In this document: one piece after another, positions 1 to 9,708 of the stretch
How the letters are laid out: each line of letters begins with the position of its first letter
Numbering within the stretch: position 1 is the first letter of the stretch
Source of the DNA: Linnemannia hyalina
Lineage: Eukaryota; Mortierellomycota; Mortierellomycetes; Mortierellales; Mortierellaceae
Assembly (NCBI GenBank): GCA_019671135.1
Contig: JAHRHY010000015.1
Location: 1,426,001 to 1,490,000, forward strand
DNA: 64,000 bases
Direction of reading: 5' to 3'
Position numbers and translations under genes: made by a program
Notes under the pieces: generated by a model
What the model saw: only the letters and a program-made list of their open reading frames with translations
What the model was told of the DNA's origin: nothing
Database searches by the model: none

Positions 1-207
1 CAAACAATGGTGATCGACATCTTTGAGGACGATCACTCAACAAGTCAGCGCAACACTGTATCAATCTGAAACGAAGAAACTTTTTTTCAGTCTCAGATAG
101 CCCACTCAAGGCAATCATTCACCCATCACTATCACTCCCCATTTATTATTCATCCATCCATCCTTCACTCCCTTCCTTCCTCCATCTCCCAACCGCCCTT
201 CAACTCC

Positions 208-3200
208 TCAAGCGTCATAATAATAACAACTAGTCTTCTCCAGAATCTTCTCCCGGATCTCCCCCCACCGCTCCCAGGGCTGCCGAACAGTCTCCCACTG
301 CGTCGCAGAATAATTCATCACCGCCTGGAACTGTCGCTCGCTCAAGAGGCCCTCCGGATCCAGACCTCGCAAGATCATCTCCTTCAGTTCCCACGGCAGC
401 GCTGCCAGACTTCCTCCTCTTGTTTGCTGTTGTTGATCTTGTTGTTCGGGGTGTTGGGAAGATTCTGGTCCTTGGATGGCGGAGGATTTAAAGTCGGTGG
501 CGAGGGGTGGGGTGGGTAGTCCAGTTTGCAATGATATTAAACATGCCGTAGAAGTCGTCGTATCTGAAGTCGAATCTAGTGGAGAAATAAGGGTGTTGTG
601 GTTGCTGTGTCCTGCTCCAGAGCCAAGTGTCAACTCCATCGTCGTAGGTCGCACCGCAATCGTCAGTCCTGCTTCCGCCGCCTCCTTCTGTGTTGAAATC
701 GTCACCGGCGGCACACGTCGTTTAGGATCCTCCTTGGCGAACATCAGGACTCGTGCAACGGCCAAGATTTCAAAGCACAGCGTGCGCATGTTGCCTGTAC
801 GCTTGTAGTTGTGACGGACATAGGTCTTGAGCGACATTTGGGCCCGCGCAGTTTGGTGCCGTTCTCGTGCAAGGCTCTCTTCATGCGCGGCGGCGGTGAC
901 GGGTGCTGGTGCTAGTGGTAAGACTAGCAGCGGAGGTGGCGGCGTAAATATCGTGGTGGCAGCGGTCGGCACTGGAGCATCAGTAGGAGCGTTGGCAGGA
1001 ACTTGAAGCGGTAAGGCCAAGGCAGCATAAGTAGGCGCCAAGACTTCTCCAACTTGTGTCGAGGCGACAGGTTCATTGATACTGGGTAGCTCTTCCTGTG
1101 GATAATACTGCGTCTCGACTGCAACAGTTGCAGCGTTCTGGTAGTACTGCTGCTGCTGTTGGTGGAACGGCATATCCATGTACAGTCCTGTCCCCTCATT
1201 CCCGGCCATACGGTGGTGGTCTTGCTCTACCGTCAACGTCAGATGCAACAAGGACGTATTCGTCCGCATCGCCGCCAACATCGCCTCCAACCCAGCCCTA
1301 CTAAACTCGACCTCATTCTCCGACAGATCCAGTTCTTCAAGGTAGCTGTTTAAACAGAGACCCTGACTCAGCGCCAAGATACCCATATCACCAACACAAT
1401 TCCGTCCGAGGCCCAGAACTCGCAGCGACCGGTTCACACTCAACTTGATGGCGAGCTTCAAGACCCCCGTATCGGTGAGCTGACAGTCATAGAGGTTGAG
1501 CGAGACGACAGGGCAATGGTGAGACTTGAGTGCCTCGGCCAGGTACGGGACACCGACATCTGTGACCTTGGCACCGCGCAGGTCCAGGTGTGTGATCCTC
1601 GATTGGGACAGGACCAGGATCTTGCAGAGATCGACACCGCCGGCAAATGTCAGGGGGTTGGCTTCCATGTTGATTTCCTTGAGTGTCAGCTCGTTGGATT
1701 CAAAGGCGGCGAGGATGGTGGACGCGCCCCAGTCCGAGATCTTGTTAAAGGACAGATCGAGCTGGACGATGCTGGTGCCGAGGATAATCTTGGCGATGGA
1801 GATGCAGCCTACGTCGTTGATGTCGTTGTTGGATAGGTCGAGTCGACGGATGTTACACGCCTTGTCCTTCTGCAACCTCACCATCGTCTATATGTAATGT
1901 AAAGTGATGTTCGCAAAAAGGTTGTGTGAGGCCCAGAAGCATTTGGAAGTAATTTCACCGCTAAATAATAGCGCGTATCGCAAATTCAAATGACATGACA
2001 AACGTACCTGCTGGAGGGAGTGGATGGCTTTGGGTCCGAGCTGATTCTCGCTCAGGTCCAACTCGATCAACGAATGATTCTTGTATATACCTGCAAGCTG
2101 CATGATCCCCTCAAACCCCAACCGGTTACTGCCCAAGTTCAAGTACTGGATTCGACAAACGCTATCTGCCATCAGTCCACCTACAGCCTGTGCGCCCCAG
2201 ATCCCGAGGTTGGTGTCCCAAAGGTTGAGGTAGACGAGTCGTGAATAGAAATGGCTGAAGAAGATGTCGTGGATGTTGATGGGTGAGATGATGGTTCCTG
2301 CCAAGTTGAGATAGATATCTGGTCCCCTGCGATGACTCGGTCGCCCTTGTTGGTTCTCCTCCGCATAATTGCCTTCTTCGTCACAATCATTATCGTTTGT
2401 TAAGGATGCACAGTCATTATCGTCGCCATAAAATCGTTGTTGTTTGTCATGCAAGTGTTGATCGTCGATCCCAAAGAATCCTGCCTGTGAAGATTTGGAG
2501 GCTGCAGCTGCAGTGGGAGGGGAAGGGAGGCCCATGGTATGCGTGTAACCCCTGCGAGAGACTTCCTCGTGTTGCTCTTGCTCCCAGGGATGGTAGTTGT
2601 CGTCAATTTCCTCCTCGTATGCGTGGTCGTTCCCCCAAGGAGCGACACCGACAGGGTTGATTCTCCTCGTATCATAGAAAGGAGAGGCGCTATAAATAGG
2701 TGTGTCCGGATCATCTCCATTTCGACCAAGCATCGAAAGCGACTGTCGTTGACCGTCGTGGGTATAGTGGTTGCTGTTATTGCTGTGGACATGAATGACC
2801 AGGTCCTCGTGCAAGGGGTCGTTCAGCAGCGCCAGGGCTTGGGTCATGCTCACGGGCGAGACATGGTCGTCGTAGAGGATATACTTTGTCTCGCTCGGTG
2901 GCATGCAGTCCTCGTCGTCCTCGTCCATGTCTGCCCAGTCCAAATCCAATCCATCATGCGCATGTTCACCCTGTCCCCCTCCTACTCCTACTCCTATTGC
3001 ATTTCCACCTCCTCCTAGTCCACCACCTCCTGCACCAATACCACCGCCGCCTAATTGAAAGGGTGTGGTAGCATCAGCAGCTGCCGCTGCAGCAAGAGCA
3101 TTCGACTCGAGGGACATCATCTGCTGTTGAAATATCTGTGTCGCGTCCGGGCTTAATGGACCAGTGCTCCCCCCAGCAAATCCATGATAACCACCAGGAA

Positions 3201-3792
3201 GGAGCGAATCTTGGAGGGGATCGAGGGCGTTGGCAGAGTTGATGAGGGACTCTGCAAACTCAGCTTGGTCGATATGGGCCTGAATCTCGGCAGCTATCTC
3301 GGCTTCTTCCATGTCCTCGAGGTATAGTTGGAGTTGGAGCTGGGTGTGAAGCATAATGTCGTCCTTGTACTGCTCAACTTGTTGCTGTTCCTGGTGTGTT
3401 AATTGATTTGAGGAGGACGACCCTGACGAGGAGGAAGACGGCGAAGAAGAAGCCGCCCCAGGTGGCGGTAGTTGCGGTGCTAGTCCAGAGTTGTTGTCGG
3501 CTATGTGAGTTGAGCCCGAGGCGGATGCTGAGTCGACGAGTGGCGCATTGGCCTCCTCAACCTCCTCCTTTCTAGTAGTGCCTGTAGACGAGGGTGGGGT
3601 AAGGATATTATGACTGGCATGACCGGCGGCGGCACTAGCCTCGTTTGGTGCAGTAGTCGTATTTGAGGAACTGTCGTCGGGTATGAGTGCAGCGAGCCTT
3701 ATTGGATTATCAGCAGCTGGACTAGACGAAGTCGAGGTGGAAGAAGAAGGGGCCCGGACGGAGTCTTTGAGGGATGGGGAGGAGGGGTCCAT
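208..3792 (-). CDS. RNI-type leucine-rich-repeat protein (two exons)
   Basis: The exons are 3792..2008 and 1887..208, giving 1154 residues. The 120-nt intron has a GTACGT donor, an ATATAG acceptor and phase 0. I start at MDPSSP (3792); the open frame continues upstream to 4284 but only as CT-rich low complexity. Residues 1 to about 490 are low complexity (Ser, Gly, Gln and acidic runs), probably disordered. From about 500 to 815 there are ribonuclease-inhibitor-type LRRs of about 28 residues with LxxLxLxxNxI cores (LDLSNNDIND, LNLYDCQLTD, LDLSENEVE), and the intron falls inside this array. A second disordered stretch follows, then a conserved-looking block (CFEILAVARVLMFAKEDP) and a C-terminal LPWELKEMILRGLD segment that faintly resembles an F-box core. 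RNI LRRs are protein-binding scaffolds; the partner is unknown. No signal peptide or membrane segment is visible. The join is well supported and the function is not. Confidence 0.85.
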
Positions 3793-4732
3793 GCCGGCGT
3801 CATTGATCACACAGTTGCTGTGTTCGAATGAGGCCTCTTTAGAGCAACTTGTAGACAGGGGAGAGGTATGTGTGTGTGGGTATAGGTGTGAGAATGAATG
3901 CAGAAAGTGAGCAGATGAAAAGGTTGAGAAGGGGATGGACAAGGACAGTAAGGCGCAATAAGCGAGAAAGCGAGAAGGAGGGGGGGGGAGAGAGAGATAG
4001 GGACAGATAGAGAGAGAGAGATAATGAGAGAGCGAGGGAGGTGGTTGGAACTTGAAAGGAGAGAGAGGAGGGACGAGCGTAGAGCAGAGAGAGAGGGGAC
4101 ACAAAGAAAGGGACAGACTGGAGAGTGGACGACGGGAAGGGCGAATGGGAAGTGGGAAAGAAGGTACAAGGGAGAAGGGGACAGAGAACCGAGAACCGAG
4201 AACTAAAGGAGGACGGCGGGAGAAGGACAATTGGAAATGGACCAAGGACAAGGGGGAGGGGGGGTAGGACAACGACAACAACAAACATTGACATTGACAG
4301 AGATGACATCAACTTGATTCATGCGAATGGGACCAACTGTGCCTGAAAACATATGATATGAACACTCACTCATTCCTGTTATTCCATGCACGTTTTTTTC
4401 CTTTTCTCGCTTCTTTCTTTTTCTTTTTTCTTTTTCTCTTTCGTCTCTCTCCTCTGTTCATCAAACAATGAATAAATAGACCGGTGCTTGCTTCCCTTCA
4501 CGGTTCACATTTCATAAGATAGAAACTCACGCGAGAACTATCTCTCCATGGTTCAATTGCTGAAAGGAAGCATTACTTATCTCGCTATGTATGTATCTGA
4601 CCATGAATACCGCTGCAACAAACAAATGAGAACATCCCGCCGTCTTGAAAAGATAAACCTTGTCACAGACCTGTCATTTTCTCTACTCTATTTTTGGCGC
4701 AACCTTCGAAATCGGGACATGGATCAAGAAAA

Positions 4733-4782
4733 CAGGGAACAGGGAACAGGAACAGGGAGCAGGGAACAGGGAGCAGGGTGAG
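4733..4782. repeat. imperfect AGGGAACAGG/AGGGAGCAGG tandem repeat
   Basis: About five imperfect copies of a 7-11 base unit built on GGGAACAG or GGGAGCAG lie head to tail in non-coding DNA. Confidence 0.7.
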
Positions 4783-5124
4783 TAAGCAAAGAGAAAGGAG
4801 ACCCAAGCCAAGCCATGTAGATAGACAGGTGGCTGAGGAGAAGTAGGAAATTGAGGGGATTATCGATGAAAAAGTAGAGAGAGCTGTCAAAAAGAAAATG
4901 CCTCATTTGTTTGTAAGGCTCTCTGTGTCTTGCAGGGTACTCATGCCATCGTGCGAAACAAGAAAGTAGAAAAAGTAAACAAACGTGTGAGCGAGCGGGG
5001 GTCATTGTCCAGCTGTTCTGAACCAGGAACCAACCAGAAAGTGCCAATGGTCGGTCTGTCAATTGGCAACATACGAAGGAAGGCTGGCTAGAAAGACAAG
5101 CAAGGCAAGAAAGAGGAAGGAGGA

Positions 5125-5185
5125 ATGGTGAGAGAAGGAAAGAGAAAGGAAGAGAAGGAAAGAGAAAGGAAGAGAAGAAAGAAGA
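5125..5185. repeat. purine tandem repeat (GAGAAGGAAAGAGAAAGGAA type)
   Basis: Near-perfect copies of a roughly 20-base purine unit are arranged in tandem. The tract creates long meaningless open frames on both strands. Confidence 0.6.
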
Positions 5186-5601
5186 CAAGAAGCGAAGCAT
5201 TCTGTTGGCTGAGAGCAAAATTGAGTTCTCTCTTTCTTCTTGCAACACACCTTGTCAACTTTTTTCGTACGACAGTAGCCAAGAACGCAAGAAACGCGGT
5301 GTAAGGTGTAAGTACCTTGTTGGTCCGCTGCCACTTCAGCCTCATCGTTGCCTAAAAGGGAGTTGTTCTGTTCTCTTTCGCAATTAGCTTGTCCTCTTGT
5401 TTTGGCGTCTTTTGGCGTACTTTCTCTTACCACTCTGTTATCAGATGGGGGCCCCTTTTTGGCGTTATCAGATTCAAAGCATGGTGGGAAAACCAAAGGA
5501 ACAACCAAATGGCGTTCGTTTGTTCGGACACTTTATCCGGGCACATTGCCCCCCAATGGATGTGTTTGAACTTTGAACAAGAGGAAAAAAGCCTTGAAAG
5601 T

Positions 5602-5609
5602 TATAAAAG
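5602..5609 (+). promoter_or_regulatory. TATA box of the Apd1-like gene
   Basis: TATAAAAG is followed within about 30 bases by a pure CT tract (5620-5700), a layout typical of fungal core promoters. A probable 5'-leader intron follows: donor AAG/GTAAAA at 5750 and acceptor CATTCAG ending at 6100. Confidence 0.55.
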
Positions 5610-6145
5610 GGGACGACTCCCGCCCTCTTTTTTTTTCTCCTCTTTTCTCTTCTTTCTCCTTCCTCCTCCTTGTCATCACCCCTCCCCCCTCCTCACCTCC
5701 AAGTCCATCTCTCTCCACCAAGCAAGACCAAGTCCAAGTAACCACTAAGGTAAAAAGAAGAATACTCCTGTACCTCCACCTCTACAGAAACATCCCATCC
5801 TATGACTTTTCTGTGCATATCTGAACGTGTCCACGCGCACATTATCCGACAAAACAGATCTCTTGGTTTCTGTCCATCTCGATTTTTTTTTCTTCTGTGT
5901 TGTTTTCATACAAACACAAGAAACAGCAAATGACCCTCACACGGGCCATATCTCTCGTGCTTTCTCCCACAAACAAAAGAGTCCATACATATTCTTCTCG
6001 TCCTATCAAAATGCACCAACTAACAAACTCTTCTGTTTCTCCCTCTCGTTCTCCCTTTTTTTTCTCTTCACCTCTTGACTTCACTTACCCTTGCATTCAG
6101 GACGCTCACTTCCATCAGGACCCTAACCAAACGAATCAGCAAACA

Positions 6146-7663
6146 ATGATCATCACAGTCGCAATCGCTCTCGCGGCCATCAAGGGCATCTTCACCGCAG
6201 CACCTCCCGCACCCGTTTTAGACCACGTCGCAGACACAACAACCACCTCCGTCAAGTCCTCCACCAACGGGTCTACCGCCACTACTATCACAACCACCAC
6301 CACCACTTTGTCCTCCTCCTCCTCGACCATCAACGGATCCGCTGACACCACCACCGTCGTCTCTGAAAAGTCCCTCTCCTCACCTGAAGGCGAGAAGCGC
6401 GACAAAAAGGACAAAAAGGACAAAAAGGACAAGAAGGAAAAGAAGGACAAGGGTGACAAACCACCAGCCACAGAAGAAGAAAAAGAAGACCTAAACATCC
6501 CCTATATCTCCTCCGAAGACTGCAACGCCTGCCCAACACCCTGCAAAGACGAAGACCACCCACATTACCCTTCCTACCTCAAGATCGACCATGAAATGCC
6601 CCTCCTCCACTCCATGAAACCCTACATCCGTCACGTCCTCATCTCGACCGGCCAAGACGATTGGGACGCGCATATTGACTCTGATCCTACCCAACTGGCG
6701 CACCATATGCAGAAGGCGATTGATGCGGGACAACAACGACTCAGGGATGAGAATGGAGGAAAGGATGTGCCTAGGATTGTGCTGACGAATTCGTCGAGGA
6801 AGGCAGAGACTTGGGATGGTCCGGGCTGGCAGGTGGTCATCTTGCCGGATCAGATTGTTGTGAATGATGTTTTGCCTGATCAGTGTGATGATTTCTTTGA
6901 GGCTTTCTTGAGGCCTGCGGTCGGGGCTGTCTTTGATAGACCTATTACTACCACCGTCGCTGATGCCTCCAACAAAGAAATCCAGGTCGAGAAGGATGGC
7001 GGACAAGACTTCTCAACAGTCTCGATCTCTACCGCAAACGGTGCACCAGAGGTCTCGTCCGCAAGCTCAACATCCACCGAACAATCCGCCGACGGCTCAA
7101 CCCGCACCATCACCACCACTACCACCACAACTGCATCCTCCATCCGGACCATCTCTGCCTCATCCTCATCCTCCTCGATCCACTCAACCGCCTCCACCAT
7201 CACCGGTCCCGGCCACTTCCACCACTCCACCAGCGACACAACCCGTCAAGTACAAGCCGGCTCCACAACCTTCCTCGCCCACCGGTGGCTCCCCAAATCC
7301 GCCATTATGATCTGCTCCCACGGAAAACGCGACAACCGCTGCTCCAAAACCGCCCCGCTTCTCAAAAAGCAATTCCTCCAATGCCTCCGTCGAAAGGACA
7401 TCTATGGCGACGCCGAGGGCGACGTCGAGATCTGGTTGGTCTCCCATATCGGCGGGCACAAGTTTGCCGGAAACGTGATTGTACACAGATCGGAGCCCGA
7501 GGAGAAGACGAGTATGGCGATTTGGTATGGAAGAGTGGAGCCTTGTCATGCGACAGCGATTGTTGAGGCGACGATTGAGAGAGGAGAGGTTATTCGGGAG
7601 TTGTACCGGGGCGCCATGTTGGGCAGTTTTGATCCCTCCAAGAAGAAGAAGGTCGCCTGGTAA
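6146..7663 (+). CDS. sucrase/ferredoxin-like protein, Apd1-type [2Fe-2S] thioredoxin-fold
   Basis: Single coding exon of 505 residues starting at MIITVAIALAA; the open frame reaches 5897, but 5750-6100 looks like a leader intron. It belongs to the sucrase/ferredoxin-like family (yeast Apd1), thioredoxin-like ferredoxins binding a [2Fe-2S] cluster through two Cys and two His. The C-terminal half shows C390-x8-C399 (CSHGKRDNRC) and H434-x3-H438 (HIGGH followed by KFAGN), the expected ligand set. An N-terminal cysteine-rich start of the fold (CNACPTPC) lies near residue 125. Oddities: residues about 30-110 are Ser/Thr-rich and end in a DKK lysine repeat, and a Ser/Thr-rich insertion of about 120 residues separates the two halves of the fold, making it longer than yeast Apd1. 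The family is linked to redox and metal or drug tolerance in yeast; the exact role here is unknown. Confidence 0.88.
   Translation: MIITVAIALAAIKGIFTAAPPAPVLDHVADTTTTSVKSSTNGSTATTITTTTTTLSSSSSTINGSADTTTVVSEKSLSSPEGEKRDKKDKKDKKDKKEKKDKGDKPPATEEEKEDLNIPYISSEDCNACPTPCKDEDHPHYPSYLKIDHEMPLLHSMKPYIRHVLISTGQDDWDAHIDSDPTQLAHHMQKAIDAGQQRLRDENGGKDVPRIVLTNSSRKAETWDGPGWQVVILPDQIVVNDVLPDQCDDFFEAFLRPAVGAVFDRPITTTVADASNKEIQVEKDGGQDFSTVSISTANGAPEVSSASSTSTEQSADGSTRTITTTTTTTASSIRTISASSSSSSIHSTASTITGPGHFHHSTSDTTRQVQAGSTTFLAHRWLPKSAIMICSHGKRDNRCSKTAPLLKKQFLQCLRRKDIYGDAEGDVEIWLVSHIGGHKFAGNVIVHRSEPEEKTSMAIWYGRVEPCHATAIVEATIERGEVIRELYRGAMLGSFDPSKKKKVAW
6398..6450 (+). repeat. GACAAAAAG coding repeat (Lys-Asp-Lys)
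   Basis: A nine-base unit encoding D-K-K is repeated about five times inside the Apd1-like gene, giving a highly basic low-complexity linker. Confidence 0.8.
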
Positions 7664-7981
7664 TCTAGGCTCATACCTCTATGGATTTGAAGGATGACCT
7701 TATTTATTGTTTTCATACCTTTTTTTTTTTTTCTTTCTCCGCATTCGTACTCTTTTCATTCACACTCCTCACTCCCTACTCCACAAACAATAAGATAAGA
7801 TCGTAATAAAAACACAAAAAAAAAGGCTGGCAACCTTCGCAGCGCTCGTCACAGTCGCCAGCCCATCCATACAAAAAAAAACTCCATCTCTTTCCTTGTA
7901 TCCTTGCTTGCTACTTGGTTTTGAATTCAATTTTAATCATCAAGATCGGATATGCGTCGTCCTCCTACCCTACAGTTTTTT
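7664..7981. other. shared 3' region of convergent genes
   Basis: This separates the plus-strand Apd1-like stop from the minus-strand MYG1 stop. It contains an AATAAA signal and a 7-bp inverted repeat (7825-7831 and 7857-7863). No gene is seen. Confidence 0.6.
7805..7810 (+). terminator. AATAAA polyadenylation signal (Apd1-like gene)
   Basis: AATAAA lies about 140 bases after the stop codon, the only strong match in the 3' region. Confidence 0.45.
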
Positions 7982-9542
7982 TTAAACGTCCAAGGCCTTG
8001 ACAGCCATCTCAAGAGCACCCTCATGAGTCTTGTTTCCACCAATAAAGCCTCCCATATGGACAAAGATGCCTCCAGGGATCCCACTACGCTGGGACAACT
8101 CCTCATCACGGAATCCTCTCCACTCCTGAGGCAACGCCTTCCTGCACTCAAAGCTCTCGGGCGAAGGAGGAACACATTGGACTCTCCACTGGTTGTTATC
8201 ATCGGGGTACAACACATACACGGGCTTGTCCTCAATACACAACTCCTCCTCCAAGTTGAACAAATGCTCCTTCCAGGGGCAAGACTGATCAAAGACCAAG
8301 ATCTTTCCCGAGGGATGAATATCCATCCGCTTATCCAACGCGCTGACGACCAAATCCCGGGCAGGCAACCACGACTGACCCAAGTACCGAACCGAATCCG
8401 TGAAATCCTGACCCGTCATCGCAACAGCCTTCAAGAACTGTCCATCGACATCTACATCCTTTTGGTTCCACCAGGGGTTCAATCCTGCGACACGCTGAGG
8501 GAGCGCGGTACCGACACGGTACTTGGGCTTGATGTCGGCGGGGTACTGAGAGATACCGTTGTCACCGCCGTCGAGAGCCTCGATAAAGTTCTCGTAGACC
8601 TTTTGGTAAAGGAGCTCAACCTTGGGATCCGACTCCTCCAAGTTCAAGAGAGTCGCGATGATCTCCTTTCCGAAATGCCTGTATTTTTTTTTCATTGTCG
8701 AATTAGACAAACAAATTGTTAAAAAAAGACGGGTCCATGAACGAAAATGCTTACAGAAAGCAACCTATTTTCCCAACAAAAGAACAAAAAAAAAAAAAAA
8801 AAAGAAACATACTTGTAGACGAGTCCAGCACTGCTGAGTTTGGTATCGAACTTTCCGCCAAAGACCTCAGTGAATCCACGCTGGTGGTGATCATAACGCT
8901 GAGTAGCAGGGTCATAAACGCCTCCGACATCAACAACAACATCGCATGTCGCCAACTTGGCAGGGTCGCGTGTGCGGACAAGGTCTATTGTCGGTTTTTT
9001 TTTTTTTTTTTTTTTTTTTTTTCATTGACAAAAATGTAGTGCGCGCGTTAGTTAGTATCCCTGATGCTTGTTTTTTACTTCTGTGAAAAAAAGGGAGATA
9101 AAAAGGTGTGTGTGTGTGTGTGTGTGTTGTTGGTGTGTAGGATGTTTGAACCGAGAGATAAGACGTTTACCGGCATTCTTGAACTCCTTGGACTGTCGGA
9201 GCATATGGACGGCGAGCGCCTCGTCGCAGTGGAAGTGTCCGTTGTGAGTTCCGATAACCTAATTGATTATCAACACCAACAAAAAAAAGAACAGAGCAAA
9301 AGCCATAGTTGTTAGCTTACTTGAAAACTAACAAAACAACAATGCAAATGACTTCGGAGCTCATCTCCGAGGGAGGGGGTCTCTGACGAGTGCGCAAGTG
9401 GCGTTTCTCCGGTGTTGTCTTGTCGATTGAGATCCCTTGCATTCGCAAGCCTTCGTTATATGGCGTCTGTCTTCTTCTGTTGTTGTTGAACTACAGTTAT
9501 CCCTGTCCTGCGTAAGTGGTAGTGCTGCTTACTTTGGCCATG
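7982..9542 (-). CDS. MYG1: MYG1 family protein (UPF0160, DHH-like nuclease)
   Basis: Four exons: 9542..9534, 9258..9171, 8984..8813 and 8678..7982, making 321 residues with frame kept at every join. The first coding exon is only nine bases (Met-Ala-Lys) and is followed by [13 protein letters not shown], which matches the usual start of this family. Visible motifs are [10 protein letters not shown] (residues 7-16) and DHHQRG (64-69), the metal-binding core shared with DHH phosphoesterases, and the family C-terminal [12 protein letters not shown]. Eukaryotic MYG1 is a 3'-5' RNA exonuclease reported in nucleus and mitochondria; no targeting peptide is obvious here. Length is normal for the family. 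The intron at 8985-9170 contains a long T run and a GT repeat on the plus strand. Its 5' end is 166 bases from the stop of the upstream minus-strand CHD gene. Confidence 0.93.
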
Positions 9543-9708
9543 TTGAATGTGAATGAAGAGACGCGTCTGAAGAGTGGTGATGAAAAAGAAGGACGAAGCA
9601 ACCGAGTAGTAGCAAACATAAAAAAAGGGCTGGAGAAAAAAAAGTACGAAAGGGGCCTTGTTGATTTTTATTATTTCATTTCTACTTTAACAGTCACCTC
9701 CCTGCCCC

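Larger units (their letters stand above)
3793..6145. other. divergent intergenic/promoter region with CT-rich tracts
   Basis: This lies between the minus-strand LRR gene and the plus-strand Apd1-like gene. Positions 3840-4270 are purine-rich on the plus strand, so CT-rich in the sense of the LRR gene, as is common upstream of fungal genes. Two simple purine repeats follow (4733-4782 and 5125-5185). From 5600 onward it holds the promoter and 5' leader of the Apd1-like gene. Long open frames here are low-complexity artefacts. Confidence 0.6.

Noticed and set aside
3793..4284. Upstream extension of the LRR protein frame (start at 4284)
   Set aside because: The added residues are Ser/Leu/Phe/Pro low complexity from a CT-rich tract; MDPSSP at 3792 is the first start followed by normal coding sequence.
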